NCBI GenBank assembly: GCA_965178125.1
Contig: OZ237752.1
Location: forward strand, 744,001 to 808,000
Origin: Bilabrum cf. latius
Taxonomy: Eukaryota; Bigyra: Bicosoecida; Bigyra; Bicosoecida
Reading direction: 5' to 3'
Length of the DNA stretch: 64,000 nt
The position numbers were made by a program, and so were the translations under genes. The notes under the pieces are model-generated. The model did not search any database, was not told the origin of the DNA, and worked only from the letters and a program-made list of their open reading frames with translations. Below are positions 23,698 to 38,600 of this stretch, piece after piece. Positions within the stretch are counted from its first letter, which is position 1, and every line of letters starts with the position of its first letter.

Positions 23698-26600
23698 ATG
23701 GAGAGAGCTTTCTTCCGCGGATTCGTCCGCATCATTGCAGCGGTTCTCACGTGCATTTGCTTTGCCCAGCATAGCTTTGCCGTGTGGCCTGATTTTATTG
23801 ATCTGCGTCAAGTGAACACGAGGGCTGAATCTGGTGAGCACCCACTCGACCATTGTTGGTAGACGGCGATTCGACATGCATCAGTCTCTATTCATGCTAT
23901 CAATATACAACTATGGAGCGCATGAATCATCCATTGTCCATGTTAATCATAGCTTTGGGCAATTAAGTTTGTTGAAGCGCCTGAATTTGTCAACTTGCCA
24001 ACCTCCAGTTAGCCTCCGCAGGTGCGGTGTATCTTTGGCCCACGGCTTCCAAGCACAGGACGGGGTTGGATGCCCCTGAAACTCCAGACTGGGCCCCTTA
24101 GCCGGTAACATCGATCCCAAATGCCGGCGCCTCAGCGACTTCTGCTCAACGCCTGGTGGTTCCGCCCGCAGGTGACGTCAACTCGAGGAGCAGGTTTGCA
24201 CTCGTTGTGGGTGGCAACTACAGCACAAGCATGGCAAGCAAGGCCGACAGGGAAGCCTTTTACATTTTTGATCCCGCCAGTGAGCCCTGCTACTTGCCTG
24301 AGCCCACGACAAGACCAGAAAGATGCAGTCTCACACTCTGCTGCTAGGCCTACTAGATCTAGCATGTTACCACTGGGCCAGTGAACCACCGTGCTACTTC
24401 ATTGATTTGCTTCACTGTGCATTCATCCCGCAGAGACTCAATGGATTGCTCATTACGAGACTGAGGGCCTGTCTGGCGCAGCGTTCATCCGGGATGGGCT
24501 GGTGGAGTCGGCGGGGTGTCAGGGCATCTCGCCTGACGGAAACACCGTGTTTCTGATGCACGGAGGCACGCTACTCCGAGAAAGAATCCCCGTCGTGAAC
24601 GGAAGACCGCCCGTTGAGATCGGAGAACCTCACGACATCACCACCATCCTATAGCTCTCTGGAACTGTATCAAAGCCCCCTTCGCCTTCCTACGTGGACG
24701 GCGTGCCCGACGTGCTGGCAAACCCATCCAGCTTGCAGAGGCTTACACCCACGCTAGAGGTTGCATTTCCTTACAACGAAACGCGAGAGTGGTTTGGCAG
24801 AAGGGCGGGCCATGCCATGGTAAGCGTACCAGAGGCAAACACCTGCCTCACCCTGGGAGGGTTCACCACGGGTGGCGCCCTCTTTCCGATGGATGTAAGG
24901 CAGTACGACTTCGGGGTCCTGCTTGGCGATGCAAATGATCAGTACGGGCGCCTCTCGCTGTGGGATCCTGCTCAGTCTGCGCAAGTTAAAGTGCATCCGT
25001 ACTCTGGAACAGTAGGCGCCAGGAGTAGCCCTGCGGGCTCTTTTCAGCTGCGGGAAGCAGACCTGTCCACTGCGCCGGTGCCTCGAAGATCGATGTGCGC
25101 TGTGTACGCGCGGCGGGAGCAGGCTGTCATTGTGTTTGGTGGCGTGGGTTCAAACCCCAGCGGGAGTACGGTGGGTCGTAACGGAACTTTGCTTGCAGAC
25201 GCATGGCGTTTGCAAGTCCTGAATGGCACGGGCACTCGTATATAGCCGGCTGCGGCGATGCTGTGGGAGTCTGTGCTGCCGGAAGAATCGCCCTCTGCCG
25301 GACTGTACAGCCACAGAACTAGGCAAGAGGGTCCAGTCACTAGCGGTCCCCTGCATGCATCCGAGTAGGGCGGTTTTGTGTTCCAGAGACCGCCGCCGCT
25401 TTCCGGAATGGCGTGCGCATACGACGAGGACCTGAATCGCATCGTTGTGACTGGTGGGCTCACATGTTCAGATGAAGCGATCAACTAGTTTCCTCCCACG
25501 ACAACGGCAGCCAGACTGGAGGGTGCGTACTGCAACGCTGAGAAGGCCGTGCATGAAAACAGGGCAATCTACTTTCTTGAGCTGGGCTGGCATGACATGG
25601 ATGTGCCGGGTGGTGTTGGTCGCCCTAGGGTAGTTCCAGACGAAGAGTATTGGCAGCGCTGGGAAGCTGCGGGTGGAGTCCCACACTGGTGGAAAATGCC
25701 TTTCGCTGATGTTAATGCTAGTGTCCCCGGCACCAGCCCGCTGGCCCTCCGTGGCGGCTCCTTCAGTCTGATCCCTTTCAGGCCTCAGCGTGAGATGATG
25801 GTGGTGCAGAATACAGTAGTTTGGGAGCGCGATGCAGCGCTGGAGTCCGCTGCAGGAAGCGATGGTGTGACGGCAGCGGACTGGCCCGCGACTGGGTAGG
25901 TGATCCCCCACCATTACCTGTCGATGGACTATGGCCGGCTGGTGTTTCCTGAGACCCGCTGGCTGCTGCAGCCATATCTTATGCCTGGGATCCTCATGTC
26001 TGGAGGCCTCACTGAGACTTATTACGAGATGTATCCCGTGACTGCAACTGACTATAACCTTGGAGCGTCTAGCGGCTCTTCGTCTGCCTCGCTGCAGATC
26101 GTTGGCACTGGGGTCGCCCTGGCGCAGCTATCCGATACAGGCGTTGACGACAACAGGGCAGATTTTGTCGGTGGAGGCAGCCTGAGGTTTGTGCCATCTG
26201 CTGAAATAGCAAGCCTTGATACGCCTGGTGCTGTTACCCCCTTTGCGAGAGATATAATCAACGGCAAGCAGAATTCCGACGTGTCGCCGTGGTTCGGCCA
26301 CCTGCAGTGGACTTCGCCGGTGGTGGACATTTGGGACAGAAATAGCGCCGTGGAAAAGTATCTCGGCGGGACGGACTACTTTGATGTAAGCCTCAAGAAC
26401 AGTATCTCAAATACCGTCGACACGGCAGTGGTTAGGTTCTCCATGGGTGGCGAATGCATGGCCGCGGAGCCAGGCACTTGCATCCCTTCTGCGAGGACAT
26501 TCTACGGGGACGAGGACGTGTATGCAGCCGTGTGTCATGGGCCTGGCAACAATGGAATCGGACAGTTTGGAGAAGCTGGCAAGTCATTCTGCTCTCCTGC

Positions 26601-29600
26601 GGTTGACGATGTATGTGCTATGCTAGACAAGGCGTTGCCGAGCAGCTGGAATGCCTCCAGGCTGTGCCCCGCGCCACACACTCGTTGCGTGTCGGCATCG
26701 ACCCTCGGTAGATAGTTTTCAGCATCGGATTGGATGTTAGTTTTCAATGTTTCAGGGGTGGGTTCTTTACCCTCTGGTGTGCTCGCTGAGCCGACTGCGA
26801 GCGCGGGCTACATGTGCCAATGCATGCCCTATGCGCAGTCTATGCCAGGTGCAGTGTGGAATCAAAGCGCGCCTGTCAATGACAAGTACAGGCATGTGGC
26901 CCGCCCTGTTTCGCACGTACCTATGCCTGTTTGCGTGCAGAGAAGCGATACTCTGCCGGTCCCTGTCTTGGACGCACTAGGCAGTGGGCTGTTGCAATGG
27001 CCTGGTGATGCTAGTGTTGAGCCAGCGACGCCAGGCGAGTCCATTGCGGCAACTCTTGGCATGGGGCAACAACAAGTGCTCATCGCATCGTCAAGCTCTG
27101 TGTATGTCAAGATTTTGCCATTGAACAGCAGCGACACTCGCGCGAAGTTCAAACCTTCATGGGAGCCTGTAGAGTCTGATGCTGAGTCCAGTCGGGTGTA
27201 TTGCGCACTCGTAAATGCCACTGCGGAGGCTCATCTGAGGCGAGGCCTCTGGACCGCCTGGCCGACGGACCCGCTGCTTGATCTCCCGCCATTTGCGGAT
27301 TCCCTCGAAGATGCCGCGTTTTCAAGCGCCGAATTAGGTTTGCCTGCAGTGTTGATGGCGCCCTGCTACGGAGTTGGCGTCTCTAGCAGCGATGAGCCAG
27401 AGATACAAGTTTCGGGCGAGCATGTGTAGATGCTGGTTGCTCGAAGGGTTCCGCTATCTGGGGGCAACCAGCGAGTCGCTGCGTCCGCGGTGGTGGGTGT
27501 GTCGGTAGACGCTAGATTCGGCACGTTTTCCTAGCATTTGCACTGCAACCAGCCATCGTGCACAACACTGTACGCGCGTCGAAGTGAATCTATTCGGTTT
27601 GATTTTCTCCCAGGCGTGCGACACCCATCAGGAACTGGAAAGGCTCTCCCTTCCTTTGATTTCATGCAGGTGCGATGCGCTGTGCGAGGTCTCGAGTCGC
27701 AAACTGCCAGCTAGATCGCTCTCTCGCTGCCAGAGCCCAGTGATGAGGCATTTGATTCGACATTTAAGTACCAGTGCGACGGCATGCCGCGGGCGCAAAG
27801 CCTTTTGCCCACAGACTCGAGCGGGGTGGCTGGAACTGGTCCCGATCACGTGATTTAGTTCAATACCGCTCAGGAATACGGAGTATTTGCACGGTCAGTG
27901 CCAGTGGATGGCGCGAGGTACTACATCCCAGACTAGCTCCTTCCGGGAGCATCTGAAGGCGGCATGTTAACTTGGAGAGTCGTGGCGGTGCAAGCGGGAT
28001 CTGAGCCGCCTCAGCTACCCGCACCACTCGCCTCTGTCAAGTTGGTGGGCTGGGGCACCACTTAGAGTATCGGTGTGAATAATACCATCGAGACGGAACA
28101 CGTTCTGAACCGGACCCTTGAGGTCCTTCCAGTGGAGCTCACCACACGGTTCATCGGCTCTGGGCCAGCGGCTCCCGTGCCTGGCAACCTGTTCTATGCT
28201 ACTTCTGAGGCGGCAGCGATGTCTGTCGTCGGAGAGAATAGGCCGATTGTGTCAGAGCAAGAGACATCGCTGCTGTGCCTTGCTCGTTACTACCCTGCAG
28301 ATATGGCGTTTGCGGAAGCTTAGAACACGGACTGGATTGAACGCGCCGGCGTTCCTAAGCTCAATCTATCCGCCCTAGTTTCTGGCGCTGCAACGGTCGA
28401 TCAGCTCGTTCCGATGATCCAGGACCTTTCCTCAGAGGGAGTTGAATCGCTGAGCGATGAGTTTGGTACGGTGGACAGTAGCAATGCATTCCGGTGTGGG
28501 TCGCCACGACTGAAGGGGGACAGCTCTGGCGGGGTTTACCTTGACCTTGTACGCCTAGCAGCATCCATAGCAGCTAGACAGAAAGCAGCGGATGCAGGTG
28601 CTAACTTGGACCAGGTCAGCAGGGAGATACTCCGAAATGCGGGACCCGTGAATGGTGCATTAATCCGACGCATCTATCAAGACCGTATGCGGGATGCAAA
28701 CCGCGAGTACGGACGGTTTGAAACGATGCCGATTGTGGACGACTCTGCAGATGAGGTGTCCTCTGGCCGGTTGGACGACGTTGATTCTGGGGACCTCCTA
28801 TCTCCGGGACTATGGGTGCTGCGACTTGGCACGCAGTCAGATTCTGCGACTGCGAGCCCACCAACGTTCAGCCAGCAAGCGTTAGCATTGCTAGTGTATG
28901 CCCGCCTTCCAGTGCCAGTCCTCGCTGAACCGACGAATCTGTCTCAAGCGTGGAATCGCGGGCGGCATCCTCGCGTGCCCGGTGCAAATCTCACGACACC
29001 GAACGGTGGGCCGATCTCAAGTTCGGAAAATTCCCATCTTGGTGATGTCGGACTGGTAGTCGGCGTGGATGCGCCTGGGCTGGGCCCTGCCACTGTCAGT
29101 TCCCCGGGCGGTTCTGAAAGCAATCTGGAAGTCTACGCGCCCACATCGCGTCATGGTGTATCGGTGCCGTTTGCGGTTGAGCCTTCGGCCTTTGAACTGA
29201 TGGAAAGGTTCTAGAGCGGTCCTGGCAGGCCAGAGCCTGCAATTGAGTACTATTGCACGCTGGACGGAAGCATCCCTCAGCGACCTCCTATGTTTGCAGG
29301 CCGAAGCCGGACAGCAGACGAGGTGGACGGCGGGTGGTATGATACTGCAGTCTATGGTCAGCAGTCGGAAGCTGCAGTCCTGCCTTCCCCTCACCATGCA
29401 ATGTGGGACATAGATGGGGACATGAAGTTGTTGTGGTCGGGTGGGCAGGACGTTTCGGGCACAACGTTGAGGCTGAGCATCAACGGAACAGCGCAAGGAA
29501 TGCCTTCAGATACGTGGCTAACGACAGGAAGCGGCGTTCAATCCCACTGGCAGTCGCCACAGTCGTACAAGGACCAGGTATCTCGCTACCTCGCGTTATC

Positions 29601-32600
29601 AGGGCGAGGCGTCGCCACTGCCAACTCTACGTGGGCCATGTATTTCACCGTCCCGACAGGAGGTTCGCCCTAGTCGGCTCCGCAGTACTCCCCAACCTTG
29701 GTGCAGACTCGAGCGTTCGGTGCTGCGAGCCCCAGCTCTGAAGATCCTGTATTCTCTGCCGCTGCGCGGAGGATAGATGAGCGCGCTGACGGTGAGGGAG
29801 ACACCAGGCGCCAAATGTTCGAGGCATCGCGATCGACGAGGGGCAGCTTTTACTGCGGGTCATCTGTAGACGCTGCGAAGGCCTGGTCCGCAGCGAGGAT
29901 AGCCGGCGCTGGAACCCCCATGGTTCTCACGATTGTGGCATTCCCTGCCGGAGACAGGAGCCTAGTGGTGCATGGGTCCCCACCCCTGACCGTGAGCATC
30001 TTTATGCGGCCAAGGCTTCCATCTGTATCCCGATTTGCTATTCAGGGCGGATAGCTCCGGAGCTTTATGACGTGCACGGATGCACCTGAACTAGCCTCAT
30101 CAAAGGCTCGACTTTCACAACGGCGAGTCGCGAGTAGCTCGCAGTTCTGCGCAGCACCCTCTCTGCACGTTCCGTAGACTGAACTAGGCAAAGTGGATGG
30201 AATGGAGTTTAAGCCGGGGATGCGCACGTAGTACCTGCCTTTGCCACTGACGGCCTTGACTCTCTTTCGTGCAAGCGGAAGCTTGGACGCACCTGAGACA
30301 CCAGAATTCGGTGCGAATGGCTTGAGCGTGTTCGACCGGTTTCTTGGCAGCAGTAACTTTTCTGCAACGCAGCCACTGCCTTGCGCGATCGACGGCGGCT
30401 AGCTGCCTCCACTGGTGGAGCAGCTTGTGTTCTTTGCTGAGCAGCAAGCACAGCAGGAAAGCATGCCATATGGTGTTCTCCGTGATCCCAACAGTGATGC
30501 TGTCGTTTCGCACGAACCTATCCTTCAGTACAGCAGGGGATACGTACAGCTGCCGGGCGTTTCCAATGCTACTATGCATGGATGCTCCTAGTCGTAGCTG
30601 AACTCTTGGAGGGTGGCCGGTCCCGCTGTCCGCCGCGAAGAGTCAACTCTGCCGACTGCTGGCACCTATGTTGGCCCCGGCACCGGCATGTGGGGGTCCG
30701 AAGTGTCAGCACCTGACTTGCACGCGTCAATTGCCCCTTTATGTCCCCCAGTTATCGAGGTGGTCGGCGGACAGCATTCACCCATGGACGGGCAGTCGCA
30801 GCCGTACTTTCGCACGCTGCCAGGCGATGTGACGATGTCTACTGCCGAGTTGAGCTCGGCCATCAACGACATGCACGACATGCCCAGGGCATTGGTTTCA
30901 TCAAGCAGCGGCATGTCGGTTATATTTAGCTCCGTTTTAGACCTCCAGGAGGCCAACAACAGGTATCCACCCCTTAGGCATGCGATGGAGGTCCCCGTGT
31001 TTGGACCCGAACGGCTGGCGAGAGCGCGGGCCAAGCCGGCTGGCGCAGAGCCGCTGTACTTGGAGGATCTCGAGGAGAGTCCTTCGTCCAGCGTCTATGA
31101 CCTGAAAGCTGGGTAGCTGGGAAGTGCCGTCTGCCGAAACGTGGATGCAATTTCGACCCCGTTCCGCCGTAGCTCTAGTTGCAACCTACTTATGTCAGGA
31201 GTTCAGATCAGCGAGATGGTACGCGTTGGACACTGGATCTTCGCATCTGCATCGGTTGAAAACGATGGGAATGGCCACGAGCTATACTATGCAAAAGAAG
31301 GAGAGTCGTCGTTTTCACTTGCGTGGGACGTGGATGACGCGTCGACGTCGTCCGTTCCGACGGAGCTGACCGTGGTAGAGGGCGTGCACGGCTCTGCGCG
31401 CATGCATGCCGTATGCTTTAGGGCATACAACTCCGAGACTCAGTATCGAGGCTAGGGCATTCGAGTCGAGCATGCCGACGTGTCAGTGTACTGTGCGCTT
31501 GTGAGCGATCCTACTGGGGCCACGCCGAACTTGAAGTTTGCGAGGTACGCCTCTAGCTCGGAGGCCGCAACAGGAAACTACGTGCCCCATGACCTTATCG
31601 CAGTAGGTCCAAATCTTGTATTCGTCATGTCGTCGAGGGAAGATGACACGCCTTTGGAGGCTAGAAACGCAAGAAACCTGCTGCGCGATGGCGTAAACTC
31701 GGTTTACCGGCTGCACATTGCATCAGTGTTGGACATTCCGAGCTCTGCAAACACAAATAGAAAGGTCGAGCTCCGGGTACCTACTCTCATTAGGCAAACT
31801 ACCAGCAATGGGTTGCCATTCTTGCTTCCTGTCCTTCCAACCGACACCACGCACGAGAAGGCATCTGTCGTGCAGCGTTCCCGGGACGAGTTTGTGTTCC
31901 AGTTTGTTGAGCATGCGTGGCAGGCAGACCGTTTGCTAGCCTCGACAACATCCATTGTCACAGGCACTGATCCGTGGGGAAAGAAGATGGACGAAGGGAC
32001 TGGCATGGGCGGCGGCCTCGTTTTCACTGGCCTCGTTGACCATTCAACGGACGGGTCAACGCTCGTCCGGCCTGCTTTGCTGTTTTGGACGGGTGAACTC
32101 AGCCTTGAGCCAGACGCCACTCTGTAGGCAGAGTCACCATGGAAGGCATCAAGGTCCCAGCTGGCACATCTTGGTAGCAGCAGCATTTAGATCCTCGTGT
32201 ACATTGACGACGTACTTGCGCAGCAGAACAGCTAGCTTGCGCAGAAGAGCAGGAACAATGCGCCGTGGGTGGCCCAGTCTGTACCGAGGTTCTACTCTGC
32301 CCAAAGCGTGGCAGATGACAGCGCCAAGCTGACCGCAACCCTGCCGCAGGTGTTGGAGTTTCCGTACCTGGTGCAGGACGGAGAGGTTTACTACCTTCAA
32401 GCTGAGTCACTAGACCGATCCTTGGGTCATGTGGGCGATACGGGCTCGATGTCTGCGGATACGTCAAAGGCACAGGAGCGTCTACGACCGGGCCGCAGCT
32501 GGCGACCTTCTCGGCTGCTTGCGTCCAAGCCCAGCCGTCTGCTGACTGCGCCGTTTGGCATTGTATCAAGGTTCACGGCAATCCCAATAACAGGGGGAGT

Positions 32601-35600
32601 ATTTAGTGCAGATTCTGAGGGGGTGCAATTGAGGGAGTCGACTGAGGTGTCTTGGCTCCTGGTCGTTAACGACAGAGTCATGTTTGATGGAGCGCGACAC
32701 CCGAGCTGCCCGCCAAGCAAACAACTTGATGGACAGCCACAGAGAGCAATATTTATTCGATTGCATGGCGTCCACAGCTCTACAACATGTATTGGAGCTC
32801 CACCGGTGGGAACTCAGTTGCGATTGGACCGATCTCACAGGCCTGTTGTGTCAAGAACGGCAAACGGCGACACTGTGCTCTCGGCGGTCATGTGGTCGCG
32901 AGCCCCTCGTGGGAGCTTGCCGGAGGTATATTGGCCGATCTACTTCAAGAACGTCTCACGGTCTGTATCGCGGAGTTCATCTCGATTACCTCAGGTGCCA
33001 ATGCCGCCCGGCGCAGCAGAAATCGCACAACCTGCAGAGTCCGGCAACGTCTTGGTGCACTTCGACTTCAGCTGCAGCGGGCACCGGGCTGCGCTAAGGC
33101 AACTCACGCCTGGTAGTGGTCACTCATTTGCGCCTGCATCAGCACCGAAGACGGATGCGATCGGTCGGCAATTAGCTAGCTTGACCCTGCCGCATGATCA
33201 GCTCAAGGCTTCAGCCAACATAGCGCAGGACCCCACACAGACTGAGCCCCTGACGCTGCCTGCAGACGATTCGCTGCAAGCAACGTGGCCAGCCCTGCCC
33301 CAAGGCGCGCTGCTCCCTGATCATCCGATCCGAAGGGCGAACGCCAGTACGTTCTAGACCGTGTGGGACGGTATTGTCGCCGGCTCACGCGGACTCATAC
33401 GGTCTAGCATCATAGATGGCCGTATTTCGGCGAACATCGTTAAGTCTGCGATCGTGGCCACATACTCGCAAGGAACAGGAGACATCACGCTAAGCCAGAT
33501 CATTGTGCAGAACATTCAAATCTTGGGTACATCGCCCTCTATCCCTGTTGATGTAGAGCAGCAGGTAAGCTTGCAGCTGCCTCCCATTCGGGCGATCCTG
33601 CCCATGGAACCTATGTTTGCAAACATTTTGAGGCGAGGCACAAACAAGTTCATAATTCCGGTGCCCAGGATTCATGCTGACGACATTGACATCTTTGGCT
33701 TGCCTCAGGACGCACTCAAGGTTCACGCACAGGTAGAGTCGACCGCATTCGATGACATGTCGCCTAGTGCTTTGACTGCACTCAGAGCACCAGTGGTTGT
33801 GGACAAGGCTCGTATGCAACTGACTGCTGGCAGCATCTCAGATCCTGGTGCACTTGTTTCTGGCCCGCCGTGCACAGAGGGCACTGCTGGCAGCACCCAC
33901 GATTGTGGCTGCGAGAGTGTCGAGGGCACCACGTTGGCCAATTTGCTCGATGGCGTATCACGCGGGTACAAGGACACGCTTGTGCAAGACCCAGACCAGC
34001 TAGTCGCGCTATTAGACACAATTCGAAACGAATCATCGTATGCCTTGCTGTGCGACATGCCAGGCGGTTCAACGGTCCGGATCTCAGTCGCATTGTCCAC
34101 CGATGCGAACGATCTGGCCGGCACAGCGATATCCACCTCCGCGGCCGACATTTCCAACTACGTTGACAATGAGCTCCAGCTAGTATCGGGAGTTATCGGG
34201 CCACCAGGCGGACAGCCAGTGTCAGCTGTGGTATCGTAGCAATTTACTGCCTTGGAGTCGCTGAATCGCAGGCCTCCGCTTCGCTTGGTCCGTCGGAACG
34301 ATTGGAACCAAGCCTCAGATTCCGTTCAGCTTCTTCCGGCGGCACAGCGTGCTTCAATTGTTCGAAGAGGCTCGTTGTTTATGGCTGATCTGGACGCAAT
34401 TAGGCTGGAAAGCTCAGCCATAGGACAGCCAGTGCCATCGGCCAGCTAGCAGCCGAACGGGTTTACAGCAGTAGCATCCTGTGCCATTGTAAGCGATGTG
34501 ATCGGCTTCAATCGCAGCAGCGAGCGCCCTAGCGTGCGCTCCCTTGCCACGCATGCTGCGATACAAGAAGGCGACTTTAAGTTCTTCCCGTGTGGCGTAG
34601 ACGCAGTGCTGCGGTAGGACGGCTCGCAGAGGGTACTAGCAGCTTTGCAGCACGTGAACTTGAGCACGAGATACCACCCACACCTGAGGGACGGTGATGA
34701 ACTACTTTCTGCGTTAAATCGAAGTATTTCACTGCCTGTCGTGAACTCTTCGGATGTTCTCGTTGCTGTTGCATCAAGTGTTGACTTCGACGCGACCGGC
34801 AGGCGGCTGCTCGATGCAAGCCTTGCATCGAAGCGAGCGCTTGCATGGTCGCAGGCCCATTTTGCTGGATATGTCTTCAACCGAAAAAATGACCAGGATT
34901 AGCTTGGGCTATACGAAGGGAAAGTACTGCTTGGTGGCCTTTTGACCGAGGTAGGCAACCTGACAATGTTTGTGGCTGTGGATCCTGACATTCGTACAGG
35001 CACGGCTCGGACACTCTTTGAGCACCATATCGTGACCCAGGGGCACCTTGGGAAGCCTGAAATGAGAACGTCGATCAGGCAGCATGCGGGAGACCTAGAC
35101 GACATGCAATCAGCTGCTAGTGCGAGCACGGCCGTGCAAATTTCACCTGATCTGGATTTCAGGCTATCGGGGAGCTCAATGTTCGGTGCGGTGTCGAGTG
35201 TAGCATGGCGCCAGACCTTGGGGTCTGTGGCAAGCTCAGTGGAGCAGGCAGTCGGGACCACAGGGCACATCGAGACGCTTGGGCACTGGAACGCGTCAAT
35301 CTGTACTTCAAGGGCGAAAGAATCAGCCTCTGCTATCACATCTGCAATCACTGCCCGTGGCAGCGTCGAGGTATTGTCCAATTTCGGCGCATAGCTAGGC
35401 AGCTAGATCCATCCAAAGATCCAAACTGCGATGGATCAAAGCGCCAAGCGGTTCCTCAATACCACTGGGACGTCTGTACATGGCTTGGCGCGACTTTATT
35501 TGGGGCCAACAATCGCTAGAAATGGCAACATTGCTGATGCAGTTTGCGAAGTCGGATCGACAGCAGCAGGCTACGTGGAGCCGCAGAGTCGCGTATCCTC

Positions 35601-38600
35601 GCAGCAGCTGGAAGTAGTAACTCAATTCTTGTCAATGCGGCACCAGTAGATTCTTGCTGAGCTTGGTGTGGCAGAGGCTACTAATGCAACGATGGGTCAG
35701 GCAGTTTTGGATGCAGTTGTCCAATTTGATGAGAGGTTCGCACCTAGGGTGTTGCACGCCAGCTGGGACGGTCGATTACCAAGCCGCGCATCCCCAGTGG
35801 TTGGAATTACGGGGCTAGATGATAAGCTGTAGCCGGGTGCTGGGCTCGCGTCGGCATACTGGGATGACACTACCATGCACCCGATCGCATCACGGATGCG
35901 TATGAGCGGGTCGGCATCTTGGCCTCCGCAGTGGTTCTCCACGCATGGTGGCGTTGCCGAGCTGCTTCAGAATACCACCCTTCTTGAAGCCCTCGTGAGT
36001 GGCACCAGCTCTCAAGTAGGTGATGTTTTGTAGAAGTACTTGCACCTAGACGAGCGTCCCCTTCCTGGTTCGTCTCGATTAGGCATTGCTTTCGACGTGG
36101 CTCGGGTGTACACAGTCCACGTTACGGCTTTTGGCGTCTCACTGGAGCAGTCTTGCATGTACGACGAGGACAACGTGCGGTCAATTGCTGGGTGGATGCA
36201 GTCAACGACTAGTTTGGACTGCCTAAGTGAGAACGACGTGTTTCCCACGATTTGGTAGCCTCCTGCCGAGGGCACCTCCCTTCGCTTCGACCCCAAGCTT
36301 CGGATGCTCCAACCGAACGGCACAGTGGATACGTATACGGAGGTTCCCGCAGGTGGGTGGCGAGAGAGCCCGACCACTACCACTAGGTTGGCACTATTCT
36401 CATCCATGCCAGAGCCAGCTGCTGTTGTGAAGCAGTCTCCTCAAAGCAGCGCTAATTGTACCAGCGGACTCACAGTTCGAGTGGCCAGCTTGAACAGAGC
36501 TCGCGAACCTGTGCGTGCATTCAATCTGTCTCTGGCCCGGGATAGAACGGCAAGCGTTACTGGGATTGTGCTAGGCTCTTCTAGCCTTGCTGGCTCGAAA
36601 GGCACAGCGACTCTTGCGTCTCGCACAACGAGGGTAATAGATTTCATGCGAATTGGTTCCAGCAGCCTCGCACAGCGTGCGATCGAAGAGCACGGCTTCC
36701 ACGCTGCAACGTTCGGTAGCTGGACGCCCCCGATAGACGTATCTACTAGCATGGTCGTTGTACTGTGCAGCATTGCCAATGGAGCTCCATCCAGTGCTGT
36801 AAAACCATTCCGATGTGATGATGAACGGCATGCCGACGCGTTGCTGGCTTCCAGGGCGCTTGGGCACAACCAGCGAGCGGGATACTGGGACTCTCCGCGG
36901 AGTTTGTGGAAAGGCATGGTTTGGACGGGCGTCGCCGATACCCTGCTAGGAGTTACAAACCCGCTGCAAGGAGTTGTGGCTGCTGTAGATGCAGGGTGGT
37001 TCGGTACAGGGGCTACGGCGCCCGATTGTACGATCGAGCTGTTGCAGTTGAGCGACGCGCAGCAGCCTGTCCCCAGAGCCTAGTGGATGGATTGTGAGAT
37101 GCAATCCAGGGAACAAATGGCGATGGACGCGCTGCTTCGTGAGAATTGGCCGGAGCATTTGGCTCCGAGGTCGATCGAGGCCCACAAGCTGGACGTCGGC
37201 CTATCTCGGGTTTCGATGCGAACAGCTGTTGTGTGGCCAGTCCCGCTGTCAGTAGCGAGTGCAGGGTACATTGAGTCCCCTTTCAGTAGTCTGAACAGGA
37301 GCCTGGTTCGAAGTGCATTCGAAGATTTATTCAGCACAGAAGTGGCTGAGCTTCACTTTGGCGACTCGGACCCCAATGACTTGGCCATTTCTGTCGAGGC
37401 GATAGTTGACAACCCTCAGTTTCACAGCAGAAATGCTTCGAGCGGATCAGGTTTGTCTATTGCCATCGAACCGGCTGTGGAACTGGTAAATTCATCCTTG
37501 AACTTCCATAATTTCCCCCAATTCTAGATGGATCAGCGTGGATTGCCTAGATCTACAGCCGTTGCGCTGTTGCGCAGTGCTGGCTGGCAAGCTGTGTCGC
37601 GATGCGCGAGCGCCGACCCATCTAATGCGACAGCCAGCTACGACAACGGCCTTCTGGCTACTACTTCGACCCTGCAAGACTGCAGTTTGCAAAGAATTAG
37701 CGCGGGATACGACGCTGGCACTGTGCAGAAACGCATTGCTGCATAGCTCAGGTTGAATCTGAGCTGCATGGTTGAGGTGGACAGGAATGGAAGTGCACCA
37801 ATGACAACAAGCGAGCTAGCTGCTTCTTCTGTTTGTATTACTGGCAATACGAGTCTATCACGACCCCAGGTCCACTCTATTGCAGGGTTCTCCCTGCCCG
37901 GGACTCGTGTTGAGCTTCCGAACCAACTCGCAGTCGAAGCCGAATGCAGCGAGATGGTCACCTTATCGAACGGAGACGGGTTTTCAATGCTTTCATCCGA
38001 CTGTAACTAGCTTCTAAGTGATCCGATAGCGTTGATCAGATCAAATAACTTCAGTGGAGGCGTTCATGGCGCAATTGTGGCTTCATCTGCGTGGAGCCGC
38101 ATTCAACGCTATGCAATGGCTCGGGATTCCGCTCAGGAATCATACTTGCCTCTGGCCATCTCCCCCAGCTACCCAATAGCTGCAACGGTTCTACTGTAGC
38201 CTCTTCGTTCAGTAACTATCAAGCGCCCAGACTCGTTTGAAGGAAAGCTGGTGCTTCCAGTCGAAGTGGAGATATTCCCGCCGAGCGGCAGTGACGGTCA
38301 GGCTGGCGATATGGCAGACTTTGCGAGTGGATAGCGTCCAGGCGGTTGGGATGAATCTGAATGGGAATAGTTGATTGCTTTGGCGGACGCATCGCTTACT
38401 GGAATGCCTTCCATTTCAAAGCCCTTTCCGTATTTAGACCACGGTGCCCAGCCGGCTGTGTAGGTGCGGTGTACGATGGACGGCAGCCCGCCCACCCCAA
38501 TCAGCCCAGTATGCGGCACGTACGATATGTCTCGAGAAGATTCTAGAGGGCAAGTTCCGTAGGTTTGGCAAATAACAAGAGAAATAGCGAACCAGTTCGG

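Noticed and set aside
24121-24384. Frame starting MPAPQRLL as start of the giant gene
   Set aside because: It ends in TGA and shows no Kelch strand; the neighbouring frame codes FALVVGGNYS and splices in phase to the next exon.
25140-25170. GGTTCAAACCCC, resembling a tRNA T-loop
   Set aside because: It lies within a Kelch-coding segment (FGGVGSNPSG) and no acceptor or anticodon stem can be formed around it.
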